The notes under the pieces were generated by a model. The model was not told the origin of the DNA and ran no database searches. It saw only the letters and a list, made by a program, of their open reading frames with translations. From Pleodorina starrii (taxonomy: Eukaryota; Chlorophyta; Chlorophyceae; Chlamydomonadales; Volvocaceae): a DNA stretch of 64,000 nucleotides. The stretch spans positions 310,001-374,000 of the forward strand of contig BRXU01000018.1 in NCBI GenBank assembly GCA_030267565.1. Reading direction: 5' to 3'. Below, piece by piece: positions 1-22,342 of this stretch; positions within the stretch are counted from its first letter, which is position 1; every line of letters begins with the position of its first letter. The translations under genes were made by a program, and so were the position numbers.

Positions 1-10225
<10,225 letters not shown>

Positions 10226-11599
10226 TTGTCGCTGCCGGTCGCGCACACGCCGCCGCAAGGCAGGCTGGACGAGGGCGTAGAGCAGGGGCTTTGGGGGGTT
10301 TACAGCACGGCCGGTCCTCGCGCGGGTGTCCCCGCGACCGGTGAGCGGAGGGTGGGGTCCGGCGGCGACAGGCTACGTTGTAGGTTTGCTGCGCGCTTGG
10401 GACTGGGCACGTGGTTTCCCGATAGTGTCGGCCAGGCAGCCTGTTCGGGGGCGCCTTTGCTGAGCAGCAGTCGCAGCGTGATGGCAAGTACAGCAGATGT
10501 GGGGTGTTGCGTCTGGCAGTTGCGAATATTGTGTTACAGCAGATGGTAGGTCTCAGGTTTGGGTTGGGTTTCAGTGGACTACTTTCTGGTCCCAGGGTTT
10601 ACAGTGGGTAGCTGGCAGCACTGAAGTTCTCTCTGCGTCTAAGGAATGCATATACGCTGCGTATATACGCCTGCATTTCGCCAGGCCTTGCTGGCATGGG
10701 GTGTCCCTTAGGAAAGCGGACGGACGGACGACACATCGAAACGGCCTGTTTAGTTGCACCGGGTTTATATACGATGTTGTAACGACAATTCGTTTGACAT
10801 GTTTCAGAGATCGGCGGAGCCCTAATCCGTAAAGGTATCGCTCGTCCCTCACGCACGAGACAGCAGGATACCGGAGACAGGACACAGGAGTGCTCCTCAC
10901 ACATTCCGCCGGCCCCTCTCTTTTCTCAAGCCAGGGACCGAAGTAAGCAAGTAACATACCAACACACGGGTTTCCAGAAGGTCGGCGCTGCTCCCCCTGC
11001 CCTGTCTCGACACGAGCGCCCTTTTCAGCGCAATGCGTTTCGTGACAGTTCAGATAAGCTCGAGATATCCTCCCCTCGAAAATACATACCGAGTAATGAA
11101 CGGCCTTGCTGCCCTCCATGGACCAACGTACGGTACTGGACGGCCCTGCTGCACCACCTGGCCCAACAATGATAACAATTAGGGCGGCGGACAAAGTAAC
11201 TCCGAAAGCACACGTGGCCCTCCGCACAAACATTCGTCTTGCGAAGTTGCGGTGACAGCGTGGTCGAAATGTTGGTGCGATGGCACCGTGTGCTGCATGT
11301 GTCAGTCACGGAACTCATCGGCAGTAACCAGCCACCGGCGGCACGCCTGCCCCACTCTCCCTTTGACGTGACACATCGAACCAGAAACCAACTCCCTACA
11401 GGGCGCCCGGCATGCCCATGGGTGGCCAGCTAGGCCAGCAGCCGTCGAACATCTTGGGAGCAACATCGGTATGTGCCGGTGATCCCTCTTGGGTCGAATG
11501 CGAAACGGCTCCATTTCAACAAAAAGGGCAAGGTGCGTCGCAAGGCGGCGCCGACGTTCCCCCGCGCCCCCGGCCCCAACGGCCCCCCACTGCGCCCTG
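10226..11599. other. Convergent 3' region between PRP8 (+) and the MLO gene (-)
   Basis: No convincing coding sequence on either strand. It holds the 3' UTR of PRP8 (TGTAA at 10778) and that of the MLO gene. On the minus strand the only TGTAA sites downstream of the MLO stop are at 10599-10603 and 10534-10538, beyond the PRP8 signal. If used, they would make the two 3' UTRs overlap. Confidence 0.5.
10778..10782 (+). terminator. Candidate poly(A) signal TGTAA for PRP8
   Basis: First TGTAA after the PRP8 stop, about 550 bases downstream. TGTAA is the usual poly(A) signal in chlamydomonadalean algae. The assignment rests only on position and motif. Confidence 0.45.
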
Positions 11600-14500
11600 T
11601 CAGACCTCCTGACGGCCGACGGGAGGGGCCCCCGCCGCCGCGTCGCCCTCCGCGGCGTAAGGCTCGGGATGAACTGGGAGCGGCGGAGGCGAGGCTCGGC
11701 CCATCCTGAACAACACGGCAAAACAACGAAGGGGGCAGAGGGCGTTGCTTTCCTGCTTACCATCAAAACGCTAACCATCCTCCCTAGCGCCTCCTCACTC
11801 ACCTGTCCACACCGCCCAGCACAGCCCTGCCGCTCTCGCCGCTGCTCCCGCTGCTCCCGCTGCTGCACGGGGCCTCAGCTGCCGCCGCCTCTGTAGCCGC
11901 CTGCCCAGCCACAGCCACCTCCCCTGGCCCGATCTCCACCTGCACCAGCACCTGCACCTGCGGCGGCTGCAGCGGCTGCAGCGGCGGGGATGATGGGGGC
12001 TGCGGCTGCTGCTCTGAAGGTTGCAGGGGCAGAGCCGGGGACTGCGGCTGTGGCGGCTGCGGCCGCTTAGCGCCGCTCAACGGCGAGCTCCGGTCGGGGG
12101 CGGGGGCTCCAACAACGTATCCGCCTCCGTTGGCCCCAGCCCCGGCTGCGCTCCTGCCGCCTGGCTGCTGCGCCGCCGCCGGCTGCAGCTGCTGCTCCCG
12201 GCCGATGCGGCTGAGTCGGGGGGACGCCGAGCCGCGCATGGAAGCGGGGACCCTGCTTGGGCGGGGAAACAACAAACAAGCGCTTTCTGCAGAAAGGAGA
12301 CAGCCAGTCGCGGGGGAAGCCATCCAACGGCGCAGGCATGGTTCCGTCGGATTCGGATTTGGATTTGATAAAAAAACGGGACGCACGTGCGATCCTCGCC
12401 CCCCCCACCCACTCCCTCCCTTAGCCGCCGTGGCCGCTTCCCACCCCAGCCACCCCCACCCACTCGCTCACTGACTCACCCGCCCAGCCGGCTCAGCGGG
12501 CCCGCCACCCCCGAAGACGACTTCCGGCCATTGATTCGGCCATTGGCCGACTCCTGTCGCGGCATCCCGCCATTGCCGCTGCCGCTGCCACTGCCGCACC
12601 GCAACGCGGCGGGCGCCGCTCCAAAACTCTGCGAGGGCCTCAGCTGCAGCTGCTGCTGCTGCTGGGTGTTGATTGTTAAGCGCCGTTCCCGCAGCGCCGC
12701 CTCCCCAGCCACTGCCCCTGCCTGGCTCCCCGCCCGCTGCATGCCGCCCGCTCCCGGCTGCTGCCGCTGCTGAGCTTCCTCTCCCGCCGCCGCCGCCGCT
12801 TCCTCCTGCGGCCCGCTTCCCGTCCGATGCCTCTGGCTGTTGGGGCTGTTGGCGCTGTTGCCTCGGAGGGCGGCGGGCAGCCTGTCGAGCAAGCCGCCCA
12901 GAAAGCTGCGGTGGCTGCCCCGCTGGTCGTTGGCAGGAGAGGATGGGGGGGTGGTCGTGGCGTTGGGTGAGGTCGGGGGTTCGTTGGTAAAGTTGAAGTT
13001 GGCGACGCTCCTGCCGATCTGGTGGGAGCTGCGAGAGAGCCGGAGAGAGAGGAGGGGGGGGCCAAGATGATCAAGATGATGGCCGCAGCGGCGGAGACGG
13101 CGGGGGCGACGTGAGGGTGGTGAGGGGAGGGTGCCCGGGGGGTTTACGAGACAAGCAGCAGCAGCGGAAGAGGCAGTCGGTGATGACTGTGGCTGAACAA
13201 GGGGATGGGCAGGGTAAGAGGATGGGGATGGGGTTTGGGTTACCGGTACAGTGCGATGCGTCAGTGGGCGGCGGGTGGTCTCAGGTGCTACACTCACATG
13301 TCCCTCATCCTGGCGCCTAGCCGCGTGTGCAACCCCATGCGCGACTGGCTGTCCTCGTCGGCAAGCTCCAACAGGCCCTGCGGGCAGTGGCTGCCCAGCG
13401 GCTGCGATCGAGGCACACAACAGCAGCGGACACAGCGACAAACAAGTCAGCCAGCACCGGGTCCCTGAGTGATCTCAAAAGGTGCAGTACGGCAAGGGAA
13501 CCCCTCAAGTGGTGTGGTGTGGCAGCCATGCGCAGGTGCCCCGTGCAACGAATGATGTTCGGTTTAACGTGGGGCTGTCCCATCAGGCCCCGATTGAGAG
13601 GGGGGCAGACACCACTCTACACCACACGCGCAGGGCAGGGCAGGGCAGGGCACCGCACGGTTTTGTCTTCTGGCGGCGCGAGAGGACCGCGTCAGCGCAA
13701 GCGTCCTTGCGGTGGCGACCCGACCCGACCCCGACGCGTGCTACATCCCCTTCTGCACCCCTGCTCTCTGCACACCGCATCCTCCTCGGTGCACCAGGCT
13801 ACCCTACCTGGATGAGCGCGTAGAAGGGCAGGATGGAGAGGCTGACTTGGGGCACCAGCAGCAGGTCCAGCCCCAGCTGCAGGAAGATGGCCCAGGTGGG
13901 GACGCCCTGCCAGGTGCTCACTGAGTCTTGCATCTGAAGGGGTGGAGGGGGTGGTGGTGGTGGAGGGGGTGGAGGGGGTGGAGGTGGGGGTGGGGGTGGT
14001 AAACAGAAAATATCGCAGCGGAGAAGGAGACGGCGTGGGGACGTGGTGGAGTGGTTGTGGGGTGGTGGGGGGGTGATGGGTTGCGGGGGGAAGAGGACAA
14101 TCGTTGCGGGTAGGGGAGGGGACAGGGGTGGGGGTGGGAGGGGTGGCGGGCAGTTGAGTGCGTGCATCAGCGGAACCGGACAGCCGGGGCGGCTGCAGCG
14201 GCTGCGTGGGCACAAGCAGGGCGACGCCAAACAGAGCCCCAGGCAGGCAGCCACCCACTGCCGACTGCCCCCCGCTGCGGACGGAAGTCAAAGCGAGGGC
14301 CAGCGAGGGCCAACGCAGCACGGCACGACATCTTCTTGGGTCTTGAGATCTGGTGTTGAAATCTGGCGCTGGTTAGGCCAGCCCGGGTGAACTGGGACCC
14401 GCCCCCGGTCCCAGGAGCGGCGAAGCAATCCAGCCCCGGCCCCGGCATATGCGTGGATAAACCCCCAACACCAGATCTCAAGACCCAAGGCCCACTCACG

Positions 14501-17500
14501 CCCGCCAGAGAGAAGATGCAGATGGCGATAGAGAGGGAGTTTTGAAAGTAGGCCAGAGTAAAGAGCGAAGTCATGAAGCGAGGCTTCCCAAACCAGAAAA
14601 ACTCCTTGGCGTCGATGCTGTGGAACGCGCGGGCCTTGCGGCGGTGGAGCAGGTCCTTGACGTACTGCATGTCGTACATAACGGTCCCGGCGGCGGCGGC
14701 GGCGACGGCGGCACAGGGGGTGGCGGCCCGGCGGCCAGGGGGCGGCAGGGAGAGGGCGGGGGTTGGACAGTAGGAAAGGAGAACAAACGGAGCATGAGGG
14801 AGAGGAGAGGGGGATACCGTCGTGGATTGCAATAGAGGAAGAGGGTGTGGTGGTACGATGCGGTACGACACATCAATTGGTGGACGAGCGTCCATAACAC
14901 CAAATCCCCTTGTCGTACACCTTGCCATAAACCCAAAATACGGTACTCAACCAGGTTCGCGGCGCTGCGTCCTTGCCCCCCCTCGCCGCCCCTCGCTCCG
15001 CAATTGCAGCTGCCGTACCACACCATACCGTACCGTACCGCCTCAGTACCTGTTTGGATCCCTGCCTGTACTTGACGCCGCAGTAGCAAGGCCGCAGCAG
15101 CAACGGCACCTTGCGCCTGCCCGACGCCGTCCGCCGCCGCCCCCACATCCTGCCGCCGCCGCCGCCGCCCTCATCGTCGCTGCCGGAGGCGCAGCCCCCG
15201 TCATCCTCCACTTCTCCCGCCGCCGCCTCCGCCGCCTCCGCCTGCTGCTGCCACCGCAGCGACGGCGACGCGCCGGGCGACCCCATCTGACTCGCGCGCG
15301 GCGCCGAACCCGCCTCCGCCGAGCCGCAGCCCATAACACTGCCGCCGCCGCCGCCGTCAGGCACGGTAGTACCTCCGTCGCCATTGCGCACACGCTCATG
15401 GAACGACCGCCCGCTGCCCTGCTTCTGGTGCTGCTGCTGCAGCTGCTTGGGCGACGACGACGGCGGCGGCGGCGGGGATTCTGGATCCAGGGATCCGGAT
15501 CCGCGCAGCCCCAGGCCCAGGCCATGGAAGACCCGGCGCAGGGACAGCGTGTGGGGCTTCTGGTCGGGGCTGGCCTGGGCCAGCTCGAACGCGGAGCGCC
15601 TTGCGACTGTGGACGCCCGACCCTCCGATCCGTGGGTCGGTGCCTGCTGCTGTTGCTGCTGATGCGGCGGCGAAGAGGCTTTTTTGCTGGCGCGCGGCGA
15701 GGAGAGGCGCGGGTGGTTGTGGCGGGGACGGGTTGGCGGATGGGCGTGGGGCAGCGGGAGGCGGCGGTGGAGGGACGTCGTGCCCTGCGGCGCCGCCAGC
15801 TGGCTGCCCCCCCGGCTTTCCATGATGACGCTCAGCACGCGTTTGCCGCCGTTCGGCATCGCGGGACCGCCGCCGTCATCGTTGTCGTCACCGCCGCCGC
15901 TGCCCATCGGGTGGGCGAAGCGAAGCTGCAGCGGATACGACTGTCGCAGCGCCGCCGGCGCGCTGATGCGCGTGAGCAGCAGGGGGCGCGACGGCGCCGG
16001 GCCCGCCGCCGCGGCGGCGTCCTCCTCAGCCGCCGCCGCCGGCTCCACATCCATCTGACTCGCCTCACTCGGCTGCTGTGCTACCGCCACTGGCTGCTGC
16101 TGGTCTTGATGATCTACGGCTGCCACGGCGGCGGCGGCGGCGGCGGCGGCACTGCCGCCGCGGCGGCCGCTGCCGCTGCCGCCGGACAACTCCGACGCCA
16201 TGGTCCGCAGCATCTGCACCGCCGACTCCAGGGAAGGCTCCGCCCCCGGCGGCGGCTTCAGGATCGAGGCGCGCAGGCTGCCCCTCGGGCTGTTCACGCC
16301 AGCCAGTGGCGGCAGCGCCGTCGCCGCCGCCGCCACCTGCGGCGCTGCCGACGCCGACGCCGCGCCAGCGGCGCCGTCGCCCTCGCCGTCCCCTCCGGCG
16401 CCGTCCCTTCCCGCGCCGCCCCAGGGCGTCAGAAAGCCTCCGATGCGGTCCACCCAGTTGCTGTCGGCCGGGGCGCGCATGGACGAGCGGCCCAGCAACC
16501 CCACACCGCCGTTCGCGAGCGGGTTTTTCTTCATGCGCCCGAACGTGACGCTGTCGCCGTACTTGATCGCCACCTGAGGGCGGACCCATGGGTCGGTCGG
16601 GCCGGCCGGGCGGCAGCCGACGGGTGCAAGTGGGGGGCGGGCTTAGGGTTTTCCGAGTGCAATGTGAGCATCTTGGTAGTTGGCACGGATTGCGGCTCCG
16701 ATGGCGGGGGCATCAGGCGCGCTGCTGCAGCTCCCCGCCTGCGGCCGGCCCGATCAGCTCCTCATCCCGCCCCCCCTGCCCGTCGGGCCACCCGGCCCGC
16801 CGACCGTTGCCCCTGGCACCAGCCAGCCAGCGAGCCGGAGGAGGGAGCGCCCGCCCCCTCGCAGACCTGCCGTACGTCGTACGACTCCCACGACTGTAGA
16901 TGCGCATCAACCTCCCGACGGCTCTGTTGTACGGCAACAACGAAACCCTTAACGACGCAATTATGCCCCACCCCGTCCCGCCAGGCCGCCCGGCGCCCAC
17001 CATGGCCCCCCTGCCGTTCTTGCCGTACCTGTACGGAGAGCTGCACCAGGATGTCCACCAGCTTACCGCCCACCAGTACGATGATCAGTACGGAGAGGCC
17101 GTACATCCAGAACGACACGTAGGCCGGCGGCGGGATGGCGTACCAGACGACCGCGATCAGCCACAGGTGCCACTCGGGGTGCAGCTGGCGGCAGGGAGGG
17201 AGGGCGGTTTCGGAGCGGGGCATACCGTAAGAGGGCGGGCGGAACCGAGGGGCACGAGTGCGATTGCGCGGGAGCATGATCCTGTAGGGAGTGGTAGCTA
17301 GCTCCCGTCATCACGAAAAGGAGCTCAAGACCAACCAAAGCCAAAGCCGAAAACCCCTAAACCCAAGCCCTCCTCTTCACTCTTCCTCACCCCCATCCGC
17401 CACGTCTGTCAGCCAGCGTGTTAGCCTGTTTGGTCAACCCTCAACCCCTCCCCTCCCCTCGCCCAAACCCACACCCCCCTCAACCTCACCGTGGTCATGA

Positions 17501-19789
17501 GCTCCGTCTCCAGACCCTTCACCACCACCGCTGTAGCCCCATCCCCACCCCCGGGGAGACACAACCACCGCCACCACCAGCAGCACCAGCAGCAGCCGAA
17601 GCAGCAGCAGGGGACCAGATCGGAAGATCAGACCGGAAGACCCGGGCAGGCATTTGGAAGGGAGACGCAAATCAGAACACCAGGCCAGCTGGCCAGGCTA
17701 GTTGAGGGGAGACCATCAGACCCGGAGTGGGGCCGGGCCGGGCCAGGACAGGACAGGACGGACAGGCCTAGGGCCAAGGAGTGACAGGCAAGGGACGATG
17801 TTGTTCGAGCGAAAGGGCATAAGGGGGAAGGGGGGAAGGGGATTCGCCGGCCGAGTAGTCCGCTGTCCGGATGGGATTGGGGGCTTGCTACCTGAGGGGC
17901 CGGCCCGGTCCGGCCCGGCCCAGACTGGCCCGGACCGGTCCGGTCCGGGCGGCTTCAACTTCCAAGGACACACTCACACTCACTCACACATATGTATCTT
18001 CACACACAGGTAAGGATACAGACGGGGGCCTGGACGAAGCACCTGGGCGCCCTGCGAGTCACCACACACACACATACACACACAGATAGACGCACACACA
18101 GGCACACATACAGGCACAGGGCAACACGGGTCCCCACAATCCGGATACACGGGCCCCCACATCCCACGTTCCCATGTCGTCACCCACGCACAGTGGAAGT
18201 CAAAGTCGTACTCTTTCTTCATCTTCTCGATAAACAGCAGCCGGGCGTTGCTGTACAGGCTCTTGTTGACCGACATCTGGTACTGACGGAACAACATCAG
18301 GAAGAAGTGTATCACGGGGTGGCTGCCCACGTTCTTGTACAGGAACCTGTACGACACGTACGACAAGCATACGGCAGATCCAGGGGACGAGGAGGAGGTC
18401 AACAGGGGGTTGGCAGGCGACTGCAACCGGCCGCGCACCACACATCGGCATGACGTTCGTACTAAGGGCTCGTTCGTACTTATCGGACATCTTCACGGGG
18501 TACAAGTCGTTGTTGCGCCTGCCCTCCTCCTGACACTCCTGCTCCCAAACCTGCCAGCTCTTGACCTGAAGAAGGGATGAGGCAGCGATGAAGGCAGGGA
18601 GGGAAGGAGGGAGGGAGGGAGGCAGCGATGGTGGGTCCAGCCACGTGGTGAGTACCGACCAGGCCCCCCACGGACCTCCCCAACTTGGCCAACTTGCAAG
18701 GATGTTCTCTTGGCTATACGCTGCAAACATACACATCCACATACACATGTACATACACAACACAACCCACGCCCGCCGAACACCCGCGCGCAGGCGCTCA
18801 CCCGCCAAATAGTCAGGTAGACGGTTATGGTGCCGTACACAATGTGCGTGCACGCCACCACGAAGATGAAGATCTGCCGGAGGGGGGTTTTACGCAGCGG
18901 GAGGTACGGCACGACACGGCATCAGACAACATTGGAAGCGGGTGCGGCCAAGAAATCAAGCGCTAAGGGGGAGCGCGGAGCTAAGCCGACCGAACAGCCA
19001 GACCGAAACTCGCTGGGCCCACATTCCGACCCCTCCGGCTGTTGTTGCAGCAACAGCAGCATCCACGGGGAGGGAGGGAGGGAGGGAGGGGGTTGCCACC
19101 TTGGCCCAGCGGATCTCCCCTCCTCCCGGGTTGTGGCCGCCCGCCCCCACTTACGTGGGTGTCATGCTGCACGCCAACTGGCCACAAGCTCTGACCGGTA
19201 GGCCCGCAGTAGTCCGCGGTGGCGCCGGCAAGTAACGTGCGCCGGCGGTCCGTGTAAATTGACATGTTTGACAGGGGGATGCATATCCGAGCGAGGAGGT
19301 TCTGCGGGGGGGGGGAGGGCGCACAAGGGTAGGAAAGGGCGCAAACCGGAGAGGGTGCAGTCGCCGAGGGCGGGAAAAGGGGGCCCGGGGGGAGGGAATG
19401 AGGGGTTGACCTGCAGGAATTTGGGCAGGAATCCCACGTATTGGTGGCTGGGTGACGGGTGTTAGATTGGCAGCCCCACTTTCGGTACCTGGAAGGCGCT
19501 CAGCAGGAGAGAGATGGAGCCAACGCAGAGCACTTCGTTCTTGATGTGTTCAAGCGCGATGGCCAGCCCCATTCGAGATTTGACGGCATTCTCCAGTAGG
19601 TGGATGGTTTTTTCCAGGATGACTGCAAAGGAGGAAGCGAACTCACGTGAAAACGGTCGGCCTCCGTCGGGGTTTGCTCCCGTGGGTCACAACTTGCTTA
19701 CACGTCACTGTCGCAAAGGCGAGCAGAAGCAGGGCCATGCGCCATCCCTCTATCTGTTTGGTGCTAGGTTCGACCAATGCTGAGCCCAT
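11600..19789 (-). CDS. MLO-family seven-transmembrane protein with giant cytoplasmic insertion
   Basis: MLO proteins are plasma-membrane proteins with seven helices; in plants they act in defence, pollen-tube and root signalling and some behave as calcium channels. Exons, 5' to 3': 19702-19789, 19489-19622, 19155-19301, 18802-18873, 18480-18565, 18184-18346, 17029-17184, 15050-16573, 14500-14664, 13808-13933, 13298-13377, 12480-13028, 11803-12252, 11600-11705 (TGA). They sum to 3846 nt, 1281 aa, phase-consistent. MLO signatures: ILEKTIHLLENAVK, LLARICIP after TM2, IFIFVVACTHIVYG (TM3), then TM4-TM5, FFWFGKPRF, TM6 (AYFQNSLSIAICIF) and TM7 (LSILPFYALIQ). Start chosen at 19789 (AAAATGGGC) because it gives the usual short N-terminus. 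The same frame is open upstream to 19975, so a longer start is possible. Exon 8 alone encodes 508 residues between TM5 and TM6. Exons 11-14 make a roughly 390-residue Ser/Pro/Gln/Gly-rich tail, where the last two or three boundaries are least certain. Plant MLOs are usually 450-600 aa. Confidence 0.85.
14335..14489. repeat. 24-bp perfect inverted repeat, nested hairpins, in MLO intron 9
   Basis: Bases 14335-14358 and 14466-14489 are exact reverse complements (core TCTTGAGATCTGGTGTTG). The 107-base spacer holds a second perfect stem around 14391-14413 (CTGGGACC / GGTCCCAG). The right arm ends 11 bases from the exon 9 donor. It resembles a small terminal-inverted-repeat element; I did not establish flanking target duplications. 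Confidence 0.8.
15050..16573 (-). other. 508-codon low-complexity exon inside the MLO gene (TM5-TM6 loop)
   Basis: This exon begins in phase 0 right after TM5 (KLVDILVQLSVQ) and ends in phase 0 just before YVKDLLHRRK, the short segment before TM6. In plant MLOs only a few dozen residues link these helices. The inserted protein is rich in Ala, Gly, Ser, Pro and Gln, with Ala, Gly and Gln runs, basic patches (LHRRLPLPHAH, GRRRTASGRRK) and an acidic Asp/Glu segment near its end. No known domain is visible. It is open over 1.5 kb on the minus strand. The opposite strand is also open over much of it, a by-product of the GC-rich composition. Confidence 0.75.
18059..18125. repeat. CA-rich microsatellite in MLO intron 6
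   Basis: Imperfect (CA)n with CACATA and CACAGG interruptions, within the intron between the exons ending at 18184 and starting at 17184. The same intron carries a CCGG-rich palindromic patch at about 17893-17952 built of GGCCCGG and GGTCCGG units. No coding signal. Confidence 0.8.
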
Positions 19790-20452
19790 TTTAGCCCTTG
19801 AAAAGTGCCCAGTCGGCAGTCGCCCAACACGTGTATTCGCTCCTGGCTGGCTAAGACGTAGCTGAAAAAATATTTTCTTGTGGGACTTTCTTGTGGGATA
19901 ACATAGCGAATGCGCCGCCGAGGAAAAAGCTGTTGAGTGTTGACCCTTTCGTCCAGACACCAGTCCAGTAAGCAAGACTTTGAATTGAGGCCCGCAAGCG
20001 CCGCCTTCAAACCGTGAGCTATGTGGACAAATAAAGAACTAACTGGCACTCAAAGGCCATGAGAATTGCGTGTGAACAGCGGCCATTATTGATAACACTG
20101 CACGAAGCACTACGCTGATTTCCTTGTGAACTTGTTGTGCATAAGAGTCAACCGTACCAACGTGCCATTTGTGCCACTGCTATTCGAGGTTTCGAGCGCC
20201 TCAAGCCCAAAACTACACAGCCGATCCGTTGTCGGTTGGGCTAGCCACGACAATTTCACTCTACCTCACACTTCTCGTTCCCTTATCCCTTTTCTAGCCA
20301 ATCACAGAAACTGTTGCTATATGTGTTTTATGGAAGGGGCACCGTCTCAGGAGCTGGCAGACGACTTGATCGGAGCAAGTGGGTGGAAAGTGGCGGAATA
20401 GCGGTAGGAGGAAACCCACGGTAACTTCTCACAGGTGCGCCCTGCTTCATTC

Positions 20453-20490
20453 GCGTCAGACGCGTCAGACGCGTCAGACGCCTCAGACGC
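20453..20490. repeat. 9-bp tandem repeat, unit GCGTCAGAC
   Basis: About four copies of GCGTCAGAC in a row, the last with a C for G. Intergenic. Confidence 0.85.
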
Positions 20491-20874
20491 ACCTACTGCC
20501 TTTGATAAGCGCACTCTGGTGCGGCGTCTTCACGAGGGCCGTCTTTGCCGGGACCGTAAGTGCAGCCCCCGTCTCACCCTGTCTCACCGTCGTTGAGCCA
20601 CGCAACGACACAAGGCGCTGCACTCCTCATGTGGCCTCCTGCGCTGCTCGCATTATGTACTTAAAGACACTCATGAGTCGTTACCCATTGAAATCCTTCC
20701 GTGCGAGCAGTAAAGCAGCTGCCAAAGGGTCGGCGCAGCAGCCACTTTAACATGCAGGGCGCGCCGGCCACGACCAGCCCAGGTCCCGTACAGTCCGGCT
20801 GCAGAATGTGCAGGGAATGGATGCGGCAATTACGACCCATGGCACGGTTATTGCCCTTCTTGAACCCTAACTAC

Positions 20875-22157
20875 CTAACTGGGCGGTACGTTGTCTGCGC
20901 GTCGAAAACACCGTCAAGTGATGCCATGTAGCTTATTGAGACCAAGTTTGAATACCGGTACTTACTGCTCCGTAAGCTTTGAATGTCAAAGAAGACAATG
21001 ATGTTTGGATGTTACAAGCTGGCAAGAGCTCGTAAGGCCCAGGAGGCTCGTGGGGGCTCATCGGTCATCGCTCATGGGCAAGAAGACAAAGAGTATTGGT
21101 GCACCGCAGCGGCAGTTGCACCAACGGTATTTACCGGCACAGTTTTCGAACAGATCAAACAATTTTGCCGTTGCGGGTGAATTGGTACTCAATGGACAGT
21201 ATGTCAGGGCCACAGCTAGGCATTTCAAGCTAGGCGCCTGCTTCCGTGCCGTTGGATCGATGTCAGTACGCAACCCGGGCATGCCCAGTGAGGCCACGTT
21301 CAAGCGCTACGGCGGAGCCCTGAACCCAAACTCTGGCAGCTGGCAGGCCAGTGGGCAGCCGAACACGGTACATAGCTGCACCTGGTGCACCAGCCATACA
21401 CCCACAACGCCACGACTGGACCACGTTGCAGGCGTCGGATAAGCGCGTGCTCGGACGCAACAAGGTACGGCGGTCGTATTTACGCTGGTTGCACAACCAG
21501 GGTAGAGTGGTATTTTTACTTTCGCGCCCGTTGCGAATGCCTTCGCGGCCAACAAGTCACGTCGCGTACGCCTCCCATTCCTTGTGTTTTTACGCCCGAT
21601 ATCGGCCCGGGATACATGTTTGAATGCCGTGAAGGCCCGCGACAGCCCACGAACGCACACAGGGTCCACTGAAATTTCTGGAAAGAGCCAATAGCCTGAA
21701 GTATGAAGGCTACAGCGGGCAGGACCTGCAATTAAGCAATCCAGCGGGTCTAGCACACATGCAACCCAGTGGCAATGTGAGCTGCATCAGGGAACCTGTC
21801 CGAACAGGTCCGAACTGGTCCGAACAACCCTAAAACTGGGCGGTATCTCGTCTGCGCCTAGGAACGCCCGTCAGGTGCCACCATGTGGCTCAAAGCAACT
21901 TCGACAACATATCTTGCTGCGTCAGTGGTTCTGAATACCAAAGGAGACGAAGATTTGCTGTTAACTACTGCGGTGGTTACACCAACGGTTTGTACCGGCA
22001 CGGGTTTCAAAACGTACCAACTTGCGAGCCCGAGCGGGAGCAATTGTTCCGCCTTACGTAATTTAAAATTCAACGCACACTATTTTGGGGCCACAGCTAA
22101 GCATTTCAAGCAAAGCTCCTGCTCACCGTAGACCCGCCCCGTACCGTTGGATTGATG
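20875..22157. repeat. Pair of diverged direct repeats (about 20875-21262 and 21832-22157)
   Basis: Collinear anchors in the same orientation include AACTGGGCGGTA followed by CGCG- or CGCC-rich sequence (20878 and 21835), CACCAACGGT then TACCGGCAC (about 21118 and 21979), and GGGCCACAGCTAGGCATTTC versus GGGCCACAGCTAAGCATTTC (21208 and 22088), followed by CCGTTGGATCGATG versus CCGTTGGATTGATG. The copies have many substitutions and small indels, so this is an old duplication or two members of a dispersed repeat family. No coding capacity was recognised. Confidence 0.7.
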
Positions 22158-22342
22158 ACGCGAGGGCGCCATCGTTACCAGCGTCATTAGGTCAATTATA
22201 TTCAACTGTGTCCACATTTAAATCTGCATTTGACAGCGTCTCCCACATTGCTGTGACGTTCCGACCTGCCCCACGGACCTGCCCTGACCGCGCTACAAGT
22301 TGTTCTTTCACCGACCTGCTGCTCCATCCTTCTAAGACCGCT

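Larger units (their letters stand above)
19790..22342. other. Divergent intergenic region with a degenerate direct duplication
   Basis: Lies between the MLO start (-) and the EF-hand gene start (+), so it should contain both promoters. I see no clear TATA box. It contains a 9-bp tandem repeat (20453-20490) and two diverged direct copies of a roughly 350-base sequence (about 20875-21262 and 21832-22157). Open frames here are short and not protein-like. Confidence 0.6.

Noticed and set aside
14822..17122. 766-codon plus-strand open frame
   Set aside because: It is antisense to MLO exon 8 and neighbouring introns. It is an Arg/Ala/Pro-rich product of GC-rich sequence, while the minus strand has conserved MLO exons with matching phases.
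19404..19440. Possible extra MLO exon reading HQYVGFLPKFLQ
   Set aside because: It has splice-like borders, but it breaks the frame. Exon 2 joins exon 3 directly in phase 0 and gives the family pattern LLLSAFQ-NLLARICIP.
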